Of a stretch of DNA of 64,000 nucleotides, positions 7,983-16,498 are shown piece by piece. The notes under the pieces are model-generated. The model worked only from the letters and a program-made list of their open reading frames with translations, did not search any database and was not told the DNA's origin. The DNA is from Pseudomonas sp. TH43. GTDB lineage: Bacteria > Pseudomonadota > Gammaproteobacteria > Pseudomonadales > Pseudomonadaceae. The stretch covers positions 186,001-250,000 of the forward strand of contig NZ_JAEKFI010000004.1 of NCBI RefSeq assembly GCF_016650635.1. Direction: 5' to 3'. The first letter of the stretch is position 1. Each line of letters opens with the position of its first letter. Both the position numbers and the translations under genes were made by a program.

Positions 7983-8005
7983 GGGATTGTGTCTGCGTCT
8001 AGATC

Positions 8006-9064
8006 TCAGGCGTTACCGGCCAGCTTCATCCGCGCCGCTTGTGTAAAGTCCAGCATGCGCTTCAAAGGCCGAATCGCCTGCGGAATCAACGCCGGATCCA
8101 CAAAGATCTCGTTCGTCCCTTCCTTCAAGCTCCTCAGTGTGCGCTCAAGGGTGTTCATGGCCATCCACGGGCAATGTGCGCAACTACGGCACGCTGCGCC
8201 GTTACCGGCGGTTGGCGCCTCAATGAAGACCTTGTCCGGGCACAGCTGCTGCATCTTGTAGAAGATGCCACGGTCAGTGGCGACGATCAGGGTCTTGTTC
8301 GGCAGCGATTGCGCGGCAGCGATCAACTGGCTGGTGGAGCCGACGGCGTCCGCCAACTCGATCACCGAGGTCGGCGACTCCGGGTGCACCAGAATGGCGG
8401 CGTCCGGGTACAGCGCCTTCATGTCTTCGAGCTGCTTGGACTTGAACTCTTCGTGGACGATGCAGGCACCGTCCCAGAGCAGCATGTCGGCGCCGGTCTT
8501 GCGCTGAATGTAGGTGCCCAGGTGCTTGTCCGGTCCCCAGATGATCGTCTCGCCGTTGTCCATCAGGCTTTCGACGATCTCCAGCGCGCAGCTTGATGTC
8601 ACCACCCAGTCAGCCCGCGCCTTCACGGCAGCGGAAGTGTTGGCGTAGACCACCACTGTGCGCTCCGGGTGCTGATCGCAGAACGCTGAAAACTCGTCCA
8701 CCGGGCAACCCAGGTCCAGCGAGCAGGTCGCGTCGAGGGTCGGCATCAGTACACGTTTTTCAGGATTGAGAATCTTCGCGGTTTCGCCCATGAACTTCAC
8801 GCCGGCAACCACCACGGTCTTCGCCGGGTGAGCGTTGCCGAAGCGCGCCATTTCGAGGGAGTCGGACACGCAGCCGCCGGTTTCTTCGGCCAGCGCCTGA
8901 ATCACCGGATCGCAATAAAAGTGGGCCACCAGCACCGCGTCCTGAGCCTTGAGCTCGGCGGCGATGGCAGAACGGTAATAAGCCTCTTCCTCGGCAGTCA
9001 GCGGTTTGGGCTGTTTGGCATCGAGGTGGGCTTGAACCAGAAGGCGTTCGGAAATCTGCGTCAT
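8006..9064 (-). CDS. nadA: Quinolinate synthase A
   Basis: Condenses iminoaspartate with dihydroxyacetone phosphate to quinolinate, the precursor of NAD. It uses a [4Fe-4S] cluster. The start at ATG 9064 (MTQISERLLVQ) gives 352 residues and the family N-terminus. Cys114, Cys201 (GACIVHEEF) and Cys298 (CRSCAHCPWM) align with the E. coli cluster ligands Cys113, Cys200 and Cys297. Other visible motifs are LVAHFYCDPVIQALA and HPESPTSVIELADAVGST. The C-terminal CRSCAHC has the extra cysteines common in gammaproteobacterial NadA. It is transcribed alone, away from nadB and nadC. Confidence 0.96.
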   Translation of the reverse strand: MTQISERLLVQAHLDAKQPKPLTAEEEAYYRSAIAAELKAQDAVLVAHFYCDPVIQALAEETGGCVSDSLEMARFGNAHPAKTVVVAGVKFMGETAKILNPEKRVLMPTLDATCSLDLGCPVDEFSAFCDQHPERTVVVYANTSAAVKARADWVVTSSCALEIVESLMDNGETIIWGPDKHLGTYIQRKTGADMLLWDGACIVHEEFKSKQLEDMKALYPDAAILVHPESPTSVIELADAVGSTSQLIAAAQSLPNKTLIVATDRGIFYKMQQLCPDKVFIEAPTAGNGAACRSCAHCPWMAMNTLERTLRSLKEGTNEIFVDPALIPQAIRPLKRMLDFTQAARMKLAGNA

Positions 9065-9274
9065 GTTCGCAAGACCTGCAGGCGCTTTCGCGCGAAAGTC
9101 GAGTATACACCCGGCTCCGGACCACTTGAGGGTACCGCCGGGAGAGTGAGTTTTATCAGGCACGGACAGCGTTGAAGCTGCGCAAGGCTACAGAATATCC
9201 CGTTGATACAAAAGATGATTCTGACCTGTGTCAGCGCAGGCAACGATGACAGAAGAGGTGCCTGAATTGCAGGC

Positions 9275-9322
9275 AAAAAAAAACCCGGAAATCCTCACTT
9301 TCGTGGGCCTTCCGGATTTTCT
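9275..9322 (-). terminator. Terminator downstream of tRNA-Lys
   Basis: On the minus strand, AATCCGGAAGGCCCAC-GAAA-GTG... folds back to TTCCGGGTT and is followed by a run of nine T. It sits 13 bases past the tRNA 3' end. Confidence 0.85.
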
Positions 9323-9335
9323 AAACCGCCAAAAA

Positions 9336-9411
9336 TGGTGGGTCGTGTGGGATTCGAACCTACGACCAATTGGTTAAAAGCCAACTGCTCTACCAACTGA
9401 GCTAACGACCC
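9336..9411 (-). tRNA. tRNA-Lys (anticodon TTT)
   Basis: The minus strand reads GGGTCGTTAGCTCAGTTGG... and ends ACGACCCACCA. The acceptor stem GGGTCGT/ACGACCC is perfect, the D loop contains AGCTCAGTTGGTAGAGC, the anticodon loop is CTTTTAA and the T loop is GGTTCGAATCC. CCA is encoded. The total length is 76 nt. Its position next to queC and the tol operon is the standard Pseudomonas arrangement. Confidence 0.98.
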
Positions 9412-9473
9412 GCTGTGTGGTGGCGCGTATAATACTGATTTTTAAGGACTATTCAACACCTTTTTGAAAATAA

Positions 9474-10166
9474 TCAAAAATAAGCTGTTGGATCGCTCAC
9501 ACCCGCCGCCGCAAAGCCTTCTGCGCGCAGGCGGCAGCTGTCGCATTTACCGCAGGCACGGCCGTCATCGTCGGCCTGATAGCAGGAAACGGTGAGCCCG
9601 TAATCAACGCCAAGCTTCACGCCGGCCTGAACGATTTGCGCCTTGCTCAGGTTCTGCAACGGCGCCTGAATGCGAAAGCCATTGCCTTCAACGCCGGCCT
9701 TGGTCGCCAGGTTGGCCATGCGCTCGAACGATTCGATGAACTCGGGACGGCAATCCGGGTAGCCGGAATAGTCCACGGCGTTCACACCAATAAAGATGTC
9801 GCGAGCGCCGAGCACTTCAGCCCAGCCCAACGCCAGGGACAAGAACACTGTGTTGCGCGCTGGCACGTAAGTGACCGGGATGCCTTCGCCCAGCTCTTCC
9901 GGGATGTCGATGCTGCTGTCAGTCAGCGCCGAGCCGCCCATGCCGTTCAGGTTGAGGCCAATGACTTTGTGCTCGACCACGCCCAGATCGCGAGCGACGC
10001 GCGCAGCAGCGTGCAGCTCAGCGTGCGAGCGCTGACCGTAATCAAAGCTCATGGTGTAGCAGCTATAGCCCTCGGCGCGAGCCATGGCCACAACAGTGGC
10101 CGAATCGAGGCCGCCGGACAGCAGGATGACTGCACGTTTTTCAGTGGTGTTCAGTTGTTCAGTCAT
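9474..10166 (-). CDS. queC: 7-cyano-7-deazaguanine synthase QueC
   Basis: Makes preQ0 from 7-carboxy-7-deazaguanine using ATP and ammonia, in queuosine biosynthesis for tRNA. The N-terminal PP-loop SGGLDSAT sits at 17-24. The zinc site near the C-terminus is Cys195, Cys205, Cys208 and Cys211. ATG 10166 (MTEQLNTTEK) gives 230 residues. The start is 1 bp from the end of queE, so the two are one unit in the order queE-queC. Queuosine genes beside a tRNA gene are coincidental as far as the sequence shows; tRNA-Lys is not a queuosine substrate. Confidence 0.96.
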   Translation of the reverse strand: MTEQLNTTEKRAVILLSGGLDSATVVAMARAEGYSCYTMSFDYGQRSHAELHAAARVARDLGVVEHKVIGLNLNGMGGSALTDSSIDIPEELGEGIPVTYVPARNTVFLSLALGWAEVLGARDIFIGVNAVDYSGYPDCRPEFIESFERMANLATKAGVEGNGFRIQAPLQNLSKAQIVQAGVKLGVDYGLTVSCYQADDDGRACGKCDSCRLRAEGFAAAGVSDPTAYF

Positions 10167-10167
10167 A

Positions 10168-10815
10168 TCAGCGCCCCGGCTCGTCATTCCAAAGATATTT
10201 ATGCAGCTGCAATTGCAGGCGAACCGGCAGGTTGTCCGCCACCACCCAGTCCGCCAGATCGCGAGCATTGAGGTCGTGGTGGCTTGGCGAGAACAGCACT
10301 TCACCAGCACGGCGCTCGAGACCGTACTGGATCAACTTGGAAACAGCCCAGTCGTAGTCGTCCCGCGAGCAGATGACAAACTTCACCTGATCGTTGGGGG
10401 TCAGCAGTTCGATGTTCTCGTAGCGGTTGCGATGAGCTTCTTTCGAATCCGGGGTTTTCAGATCGACAACGCGACTGACACGCGGATCCACAGCCGAGAT
10501 GTCGAGAGCACCGCTGGTTTCCAGCGAGACCTCGTAACCGGCATCACACAACTGTTTAAGCAAAGGAATGGCGTTCGGCTGTGCCAGCGGCTCACCGCCG
10601 GTAACGCAGACGTAGCGCGGACGAAATCCGGCCACTTGTTCGAGGATGTCGTCGAGGGTGCGGATCGTACCGCCACTGAACGCATAGGCACTGTCGCAGT
10701 ATTGGCAACGCAATGGGCAACCGGTCAGGCGCACAAAAACAGTGGGCAGCCCGGCAGTCCGCGTTTCCCCCTGCAAAGAGTAGAAAACTTCGGTAATTCT
10801 CAATGTGTCTTGCAT
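10168..10815 (-). CDS. queE: 7-carboxy-7-deazaguanine synthase QueE
   Basis: Radical SAM enzyme that rearranges 6-carboxytetrahydropterin to 7-carboxy-7-deazaguanine. The cluster motif GCPLRCQYCD supplies Cys33, Cys37 and Cys40. TGGEPLAQ follows, and the short EVFYSLQGE N-terminus is family-specific. ATG 10815 (MQDTLRITEV) gives 215 residues; an in-frame GTG three codons earlier is possible, and neither has a strong ribosome site. It precedes queC by 1 bp. A terminator of the tol-pal-cpoB operon lies upstream, so queE-queC has its own promoter. Confidence 0.95.
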   Translation of the reverse strand: MQDTLRITEVFYSLQGETRTAGLPTVFVRLTGCPLRCQYCDSAYAFSGGTIRTLDDILEQVAGFRPRYVCVTGGEPLAQPNAIPLLKQLCDAGYEVSLETSGALDISAVDPRVSRVVDLKTPDSKEAHRNRYENIELLTPNDQVKFVICSRDDYDWAVSKLIQYGLERRAGEVLFSPSHHDLNARDLADWVVADNLPVRLQLQLHKYLWNDEPGR

Positions 10816-10931
10816 AGTCGCCACGGGCGTAACAGCTAAACAGGCTGTCCGCCTCCGTCAGGCACTTCAGGCAAACCCGCCAACGCGTGGATCACAAGAA
10901 GCGTGTTTCAGAAAAAGGGCGTGAATTCTAA

Positions 10932-10963
10932 CGAAAAAACCCGCGACTAGCGCGGGTTTCTTC
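10932..10963 (-). terminator. Terminator of the tol-pal-cpoB operon
   Basis: Minus strand AAACCCGCG-CTAGT-CGCGGGTTT followed by TTT. It lies 19 bases beyond the cpoB stop. Confidence 0.92.
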
Positions 10964-10981
10964 CAAACGGGTCAAACACGT

Positions 10982-11821
10982 TTACATGCGTTGCAGATCG
11001 CGTTGGGCCAACTGAGCAGCGGACGTACCCGGATATTGGGAAACCACTTGTTGCAGAATGCCTTTGACCTTGTCGGTGTGACCGAGGCGGCGCTCTACAT
11101 CAGCCAGCTTGTACAGCGAATCCGGCACTTTGGCGTGTTTGGGATACAGCTGCGAAACCTTGGCAAATGCCTGACCTGCACCTTGCAGATCGCCTTTTGC
11201 CAGATTCACTTCACCCAACCAGTACTGAGCGTTGCCCGCGTATTGGCTGTTTGGGTATTTGCGCAGGAAAGCGGCGAAAGCCTGGCTGGCCTTGTCGAAA
11301 TCCTTGGCTTTGATCAAGTCGAAAGCAGCATCGTAATAGAGCTTCTCTTTCGCCGGATCAGCCGGTTCGCTACCTGCAGCGGGTGCCTGGGCTGCAGCAG
11401 CCCCGGCGCCAGCGGCAGCACCGGCAGCAGCACTTGCGTCGCCACCGGCAGAAGAATTCTCAGGAGTCGCGGCAGGTGCAGCACCACCGGATCCTATGCG
11501 CCGATCAAGATCCTGGTATCGCTCCAGGGATTCCTGCTTCATGCGCGCAACCTGATTTTGCAGCTCTTCAATCACACCTTGCTGGCGCGATATCTGATCC
11601 TGCATCTGTTGCAATTGGTTGAACAGCATGCCTTGTGCCGAGGCAGGGGCCGAAGCCGCTCCCCCGGCATAGGCGCCGTTCGTACCGTAACCTGCAGGCG
11701 GATAACTGCTCCCGCTATTGTTATAACCGGAGTTGTCATCGACCACAGGAACCGCAGCCCACGCCGCAAGCGGCGCGAGGCTGAGAGCCAGAACAGTTAC
11801 AGCACGACGGCACGTTCGCAT
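10982..11821 (-). CDS. cpoB: Cell division coordinator CpoB (YbgF)
   Basis: Periplasmic partner of the Tol-Pal machine that links outer-membrane constriction to peptidoglycan synthesis at the septum. The 279 residues show a signal peptide (ALSLAPLAAWA), then a coiled-coil trimerisation region (LFNQLQQMQDQISRQQGVIEELQNQ, about 65-105). A low-complexity Ala/Gly linker (about 118-155) follows, then C-terminal TPR repeats beginning near KEKLYYDAAFDLIKAKDFDKASQAF. It is the last gene of the operon, 6 bp after pal. The alanine-rich linker is longer than in E. coli, as is usual in Pseudomonas. Confidence 0.95.
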   Translation of the reverse strand: MRTCRRAVTVLALSLAPLAAWAAVPVVDDNSGYNNSGSSYPPAGYGTNGAYAGGAASAPASAQGMLFNQLQQMQDQISRQQGVIEELQNQVARMKQESLERYQDLDRRIGSGGAAPAATPENSSAGGDASAAAGAAAGAGAAAAQAPAAGSEPADPAKEKLYYDAAFDLIKAKDFDKASQAFAAFLRKYPNSQYAGNAQYWLGEVNLAKGDLQGAGQAFAKVSQLYPKHAKVPDSLYKLADVERRLGHTDKVKGILQQVVSQYPGTSAAQLAQRDLQRM

Positions 11822-11827
11822 ATCGAA

Positions 11828-12325
11828 TTACTTACGCAGTTCGACGCGACGGTTTTGAGCCCAGGACTGCTCGTCGTTGCCGGTAGCAACTGGACGCTCT
11901 TCGCCGTAGGAAACCAGTTCCAGCTGAGCTGGGGAAACACCTTGCAGTACCAGGTAGCGTTGAACGGCTTTCGCACGACGCTCGCCCAGTGCCATGTTGT
12001 ACTCACGAGTACCACGTTCGTCGGTGTTGCCTTCCAGAACAACGCGAGCGCCGTTTGCTTTCAGGTCTTTGGCGTGAACGTCCAGAGCGCGCATGGCTTC
12101 TGGCTTCAGGTCCGAGCTGTCGTATTCGAAGTAGAAGGTGGTGATTGCGCGCAGAGCAGCTTCTTCGCTCAGGGAACCGTCAACGGCACCAGTGTTTGCG
12201 CCGTAACCAGCGTTTGGATCAACAGCGCCTTCACCGGCGTTGTCGCCGCCTTTGGACGAGCAACCTACAGCTACAGCCATGGCCAGAGCCAGCGCAGCAA
12301 ATTTACCAAACTTCAGCATTTCCAT
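11828..12325 (-). CDS. pal: Peptidoglycan-associated lipoprotein (OprL)
   Basis: Outer-membrane lipoprotein that binds peptidoglycan and TolB. The lipobox AVGC places the lipidated cysteine at residue 22. The C-terminal OmpA-like domain shows TFYFEYDSSDLKPEA, the peptidoglycan-binding VLEGNTDERGTREYNMALGERRA and GEERPVA. ATG 12325 is chosen over the second ATG two codons later because AGGAG lies 7 bases before it. Length 165 residues. It is part of the tol operon, between tolB and cpoB. Confidence 0.97.
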   Translation of the reverse strand: MEMLKFGKFAALALAMAVAVGCSSKGGDNAGEGAVDPNAGYGANTGAVDGSLSEEAALRAITTFYFEYDSSDLKPEAMRALDVHAKDLKANGARVVLEGNTDERGTREYNMALGERRAKAVQRYLVLQGVSPAQLELVSYGEERPVATGNDEQSWAQNRRVELRK

Positions 12326-12377
12326 CGTGAAACTCCTAATGAACCCCAGTGTGTTAAGTAAAACGTGTAGCGCCCGC

Positions 12378-13679
12378 TCACTTCAGGTAAGGGGACCAGG
12401 ACGGTTCTCTGACTTCGCCTTGAGCGGTAGGAAGCGGGAGCCTAACGCGTCCATTAATGGACACGAGCATCAAGACTCCCCGGCCCTGTTGGCGGGTGGC
12501 GTAGATTACCATGGTGCCGTTGGGCGCAACAGTAGGTGACTCGTCCAGAGTGCTATCAGTGAGGATCTTTACACTACCTCGCTGCAGATCCTGGGCTGCC
12601 ACCTTGAAATTGGTGAAGCCATCCTGACGATGAATCATCACCAAAGTCTTTTCATCAGCCGACAGTTTCGGGTTGGCGTTGTAGTTACCAATGAAGGTCA
12701 CTCGCTCCGCACCGCCGCCACTGGCGCTGGTTTTGTAGATTTGCGGCTTGCCGCCACGGTCCGACGTGAAGTAGATGGTCGAACCATCCTTGCCCCAGTA
12801 CGGTTCGGTATTAATGCCAGGACCTGCGGTCACGCGGGTGATCTGACGCGAGGCCAGGTTCATCACGTAAATGTCCGGGTTACCGTCTTTCGACAGCACG
12901 AACGCCAGGCGATCACCGTTCGGCGACCAGGCTGGAGCGCCATTCAGGCCTTCGAAGTTGGTGATCTGCTCACGGCGACCGGTGTCGATGTTCTGCATGA
13001 AGATGCGCGGACGCTTTTGCTCGAACGACACGTAGGCGATGCGCTTGCCATCCGGTGCGAAACGCGGCGACAGGATCGGCTCGCGCGATTGCAACAGAGT
13101 CACTGCGCGAGCACCGTCGTAGTCAGAACGCTGCAGGGTGTAGCGAGTGTTCTTCTCGGAGAAGCGCTCAGCCGTCACGTACAGCAGACGCGTCGAGAAC
13201 GCACCTTCGATACCGGTCAGCTTCTGGAACGACTGGTCGGAGATGAAGTGCGCCATGTCGCGCAATTGCTCGGTGGTCCCGGAAACACTGCCGTCTGCCA
13301 CTTTCTGTTCGGTGGCCACGTTGAACAGTGCCCACTGCACCTGCAGGCGACCGCCCGCTGGAGCGATGCTGCCGACCATCATGTACTGAGCACCCACCGC
13401 CTTCCAGTCACGGAAGATGATTTCGCTCGGCTGGCTTGGCTGGCTGATCATGTTTTGCTTGGGAATCGGCGAGTAGTAGCCCGAGTTACGCAAATCGTTA
13501 CCAATGATTTCAGCCATGTCGTCCGGCAGCACGGCACCGCCCTGCATACCGAACGGTACAACGGCGATCGGAGTAGCCCGATCGCTGCCGCTGGTGACCA
13601 GAATGTTCTTTTCATCAGCCATCGCGATCCCTGCCATGCAGCAGATCACGACCAGCATTCCTCGAAGAAGGTTTCTCAC
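12378..13679 (-). CDS. tolB: Tol-Pal periplasmic beta-propeller TolB
   Basis: Periplasmic protein that couples energised TolA to Pal. The 433 residues comprise a signal peptide (LLRGMLVVICCMAGIAMA), an N-terminal domain and a six-bladed beta-propeller with repeats such as PRFAPDGKRIAYVSFE and PAWSPNGDRLAFVLS. The start is a GTG at 13679 overlapping the tolA TGA (GTGA), indicating translational coupling. The mature N-terminus after AMA begins DEKNILV, the TolA-binding strand. Confidence 0.96.
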   Translation of the reverse strand: MRNLLRGMLVVICCMAGIAMADEKNILVTSGSDRATPIAVVPFGMQGGAVLPDDMAEIIGNDLRNSGYYSPIPKQNMISQPSQPSEIIFRDWKAVGAQYMMVGSIAPAGGRLQVQWALFNVATEQKVADGSVSGTTEQLRDMAHFISDQSFQKLTGIEGAFSTRLLYVTAERFSEKNTRYTLQRSDYDGARAVTLLQSREPILSPRFAPDGKRIAYVSFEQKRPRIFMQNIDTGRREQITNFEGLNGAPAWSPNGDRLAFVLSKDGNPDIYVMNLASRQITRVTAGPGINTEPYWGKDGSTIYFTSDRGGKPQIYKTSASGGGAERVTFIGNYNANPKLSADEKTLVMIHRQDGFTNFKVAAQDLQRGSVKILTDSTLDESPTVAPNGTMVIYATRQQGRGVLMLVSINGRVRLPLPTAQGEVREPSWSPYLK

Positions 13680-14743
13680 AAGGCTAGATCCTCAGGTGTG
13701 AATGTCATCTTGAATGAACGATACGGAGCGAAATCGCTCGGCTTCATTCCCTGCATTTCTGTCAAACGTCCAATATTCTTCACTGCCGCGACTGCCGACG
13801 CATCGAACGGACCGTCGCCACTGGACTTGGAGACGCTGACCGAAGTCACCGTACCGTCCGGCAACATGCCGATTTGCAGCACGACCGTCATGCCTTTGCG
13901 TGCCGAAGGTGGACGAGCCCAACCTTCCGCTGCTCGCGCACGAATCAGGTCATCGAAACTGCCCGCGACTTCGTCACCCTGCTCATCGGCCAAGGCCTGC
14001 TGGCGCTGCGGCGTGTCGGAAAGCAAGTCGGCCAAGGCCTGAGCCTTTTTGTCTTCGGTCGATTTACGTGCCGCATCCTGCGCTTTCTTCTTCGCAGCAT
14101 CGGCAGAAGCTTTCTTCTTCGCATCTTCGGCGACTTTCTTTTTCGCCTCTTCAGCTTCAGCTTTCTTCTTGGCGTCTTCGGCGGCTTTCTTCTTCGCGTC
14201 TTCGACGATCTTCTTCTTGGCTTCTTCAGCGGCCTCTTTCTTGGCCTCTTCCTTAGCCTCTTCTTCAGCCTTCTTCTTGGCTATATCAGCCAATTGTTTC
14301 TCTTCGGCCTTCTTGGCTTCGGCTTTTTTCGCGTCGTCGGCTTTCTTGGCGTCATCCGCCTTTTTCGCTTCGTCCGCTTTTTTAGCCTCATCGGCCTTCT
14401 TGGCTTCCTCGGCTTTTTGAGCCGCTTCTTCTTTCTTTTGTTCCGCAGCGGCCTTGATCTCTTCCTGCTCGACCTTTTTCTGTTCCATCTGCTCGACTTC
14501 GGTCTGGCGCGCGGCGGATTTCTTCGCCTCACCCGCAATCTTCTGATTGGTCTGGGTGGTTGCCTGACTTTTCGATTTCAGCTGGTACAAGGTCGCCTGG
14601 ACAATCGGCTTGGCCGGCGGCAGCTCTGGTGTAAAGGCAAAACTGACGAACAGCATGCCGAACACCAGCACGTGCAGGACAATTGCCAGAACACTAGGCC
14701 AGAAGTAGCTTTCCGAGGCGGACGGCTCTCGCTGTTGCTGCAT
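13676..14743 (-). CDS. tolA: TolA envelope-spanning protein
   Basis: Anchored in the inner membrane by one helix near residues 14-37 (FWPSVLAIVLHVLVFGMLFVSF). It spans the periplasm with a long Ala/Lys/Glu-rich helix (about 70-245) made of EAKKADEAKKADDAKK-type repeats. It ends with the globular domain III (GSFDDLIRARAAEGWARPP onward) that contacts TolB and colicins or phages. 355 residues. The ATG overlaps the tolR stop and the stop overlaps the tolB GTG. The DNA of the helical region is a microrepeat and gives long spurious frames on the other strand. Confidence 0.96.
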   Translation of the reverse strand: MQQQREPSASESYFWPSVLAIVLHVLVFGMLFVSFAFTPELPPAKPIVQATLYQLKSKSQATTQTNQKIAGEAKKSAARQTEVEQMEQKKVEQEEIKAAAEQKKEEAAQKAEEAKKADEAKKADEAKKADDAKKADDAKKAEAKKAEEKQLADIAKKKAEEEAKEEAKKEAAEEAKKKIVEDAKKKAAEDAKKKAEAEEAKKKVAEDAKKKASADAAKKKAQDAARKSTEDKKAQALADLLSDTPQRQQALADEQGDEVAGSFDDLIRARAAEGWARPPSARKGMTVVLQIGMLPDGTVTSVSVSKSSGDGPFDASAVAAVKNIGRLTEMQGMKPSDFAPYRSFKMTFTPEDLAL

Positions 14744-15204
14744 CAGGGGGCCTCGGTAATCAAACCAACATTACCGACCCCGGCTTTCTGCAACCCGCCC
14801 ATGGCGCCCATGACGGAACCATAGTCGACGGTTTTGTCACCGCGGATGAAGACCTGGGTACGCTTGCCGCCTTCGGTGCCGGCACGAATGATCTTGGTCA
14901 CCGCATCGGTCATTTGCGGCAGGGTCATGGCCCTGTCCTGTTGCTTCTCGGTGTCGACTTCGCTGCCAAGGTTCCAGTAGTAGGTCTTGTCAGCCTTGAT
15001 CGAAATGGTCAGGACCTGGGTGTTGTTGTCCTGCGGCAAGGCTTCGCTGGAAACCTTGGGCAGATCAACTTTCACGCCCTGATTGAGCATCGGCGCGGTC
15101 ACCATGAAGATGACCAGCAGTACCAACATCACGTCGATGTAAGGCACCACGTTCATCTCGGCGACCGGCTTGCGCTTTTTGCGAGCTCGAGCGATTAAAG
15201 CCAT
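14743..15204 (-). CDS. tolR: TolR proton-channel subunit
   Basis: ExbD/TolR family inner-membrane protein of 153 residues that with TolQ forms the proton-driven motor energising TolA. The single transmembrane helix VVPYIDVMLVLLVIFMVTAP (20-39) contains the essential aspartate, Asp26. A periplasmic dimerisation domain follows. The start is 14 bp downstream of tolQ, and the stop overlaps the tolA start. Confidence 0.97.
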   Translation of the reverse strand: MALIARARKKRKPVAEMNVVPYIDVMLVLLVIFMVTAPMLNQGVKVDLPKVSSEALPQDNNTQVLTISIKADKTYYWNLGSEVDTEKQQDRAMTLPQMTDAVTKIIRAGTEGGKRTQVFIRGDKTVDYGSVMGAMGGLQKAGVGNVGLITEAP

Positions 15205-15218
15205 TGGAAATTACCTGC

Positions 15219-15914
15219 TTATTCTTCGCTGGTGTGCACTTTGCGGTGCAGGATCGCCTGGAATTCATCGGCGAAGGTGTAGTAGCGGCCCAGCAAGGTT
15301 TCGCTGCGAGCAGCGAAACGGTTGTAAGCGATGACCGCAGGGATCGCGGCGAACAGACCGATCGCGGTGGCGATCAGGGCTTCGGCGATACCCGGTGCCA
15401 CGGTGGCGAGGGTCGCTTGCTGGGCGCTGGCCAGGCCGCGGAAGGAGTTCATGATGCCCCACACGGTACCGAACAGACCGATGTACGGGCTGACCGAACC
15501 AACGGTGGCGAGGAACGGCAGGCTCTGCTCCAGCTTCTCTTCTTCACGGGAGATGGCAACGCGCATGGCACGAGCCACGCCTTCCATCACCGCTTCAGGA
15601 TCGACACCTGGCTGCTGACGCAGACGGGAGAACTCTTTGAAACCGGCACGGAAGATCTGCTCCACGCCCGAATCCGGGTCCGGGTTGCTGCCCGCCTGAC
15701 GGTACAGTTTGGACAGGTCGATACCCGACCAGAAGCGCTCTTCGAAGCTCTCCAGGGCGCGTCGACCGGCGCGCAGCAGATTGCTGCGCTGAAAGATCAT
15801 GATCCATGAGGTCACCGATGCGGCCACCAGGGTCAACATTACCAACTGCACCACGATGCTGGCATTGCTGACCAGGCTCCACATGGAGGAATGGTCGACG
15901 ACGTTAGCTTCCAC
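15219..15914 (-). CDS. tolQ: TolQ motor subunit
   Basis: MotA/TolQ/ExbB proton channel family. 231 residues with three hydrophobic segments: about 15-38, then the two channel helices near PFLATVGSVSPYIGLFGTVWGIM and APGIAEALIATAIGLFAAIPAV. Conserved channel threonines and glycines are present. It overlaps the ybgC reading frame by 11 bases. It works with TolR in outer-membrane invagination and stability. Confidence 0.97.
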   Translation of the reverse strand: MEANVVDHSSMWSLVSNASIVVQLVMLTLVAASVTSWIMIFQRSNLLRAGRRALESFEERFWSGIDLSKLYRQAGSNPDPDSGVEQIFRAGFKEFSRLRQQPGVDPEAVMEGVARAMRVAISREEEKLEQSLPFLATVGSVSPYIGLFGTVWGIMNSFRGLASAQQATLATVAPGIAEALIATAIGLFAAIPAVIAYNRFAARSETLLGRYYTFADEFQAILHRKVHTSEE

Positions 15915-16371
15915 GCTTTATCTCCTGCTTTGAGTGTGTACCCGGGCCGACCGCGTCGGCAAAGGCCGCACGCAAGTCTTCGGGAAGGGCCCGGGGTTTC
16001 AAACTGTTAGTGCGCACACAGGCCACCAAAAACTGCCCTTCACAGAGCAGCACATTATCCGTTGCCCGCCTGACCTGCTGTTTGAAGCGCAGGCTGACCC
16101 GGTTCAATTCGATTACATCAGCGCTTACCAGCAGTTCGTCGTCCAGTCGCGCCGGCGCGTGGTAACGCGCTTCGCTGGAGTGCACGACGAACAACAGATC
16201 CTCCCCGGCCAGCTGCGATTGGGCAAAGCCCAGCTCGCGGAGCCGCTCGGTTCGAGCCCGTTCCATAAACTTGAGGTAATTAACGTAATACACGATGCCG
16301 CCCGCATCGGTGTCCTCGTAATAAACGCGACAACGATGTGCGAACGGCTCAAGCCCGTTTTGCGCGCGCAT
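15904..16371 (-). CDS. ybgC: Tol-Pal associated acyl-CoA thioesterase YbgC
   Basis: Hotdog-fold thioesterase of 155 residues. The signature RVYYEDTDAGGIVYYVNYLKFMERARTE carries the catalytic Asp of the 4-hydroxybenzoyl-CoA thioesterase type. The family acts on short-chain acyl-CoA or acyl carrier protein in phospholipid metabolism. It is always the first gene of the tol operon. The 127-bp gap to ruvB upstream is the likely promoter region, although no clear -35/-10 pair was found. Confidence 0.95.
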   Translation of the reverse strand: MRAQNGLEPFAHRCRVYYEDTDAGGIVYYVNYLKFMERARTERLRELGFAQSQLAGEDLLFVVHSSEARYHAPARLDDELLVSADVIELNRVSLRFKQQVRRATDNVLLCEGQFLVACVRTNSLKPRALPEDLRAAFADAVGPGTHSKQEIKRGS

Positions 16372-16498
16372 ACTCTAGTGCTTACTCCTCGGGTTGCCAA
16401 TCCGGCCAGGCAACTGTTTTTCATGGTTTCAGGGCTTTACTGCAAAAGTACCGTCGTCTGACAGTACAAACCCTGAATAAATCGCCAAAAAATGTGTA

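Noticed and set aside
14040..14440. DNA tandem repeat within tolA as a mobile or regulatory repeat
   Set aside because: It simply encodes the helical domain II of TolA, which is repetitive in all species.
13874..14824. Hydrophobic Leu/Phe-rich plus-strand frame opposite tolA
   Set aside because: It is the complement of the tolA Ala/Lys/Glu microrepeat and only mimics membrane helices.
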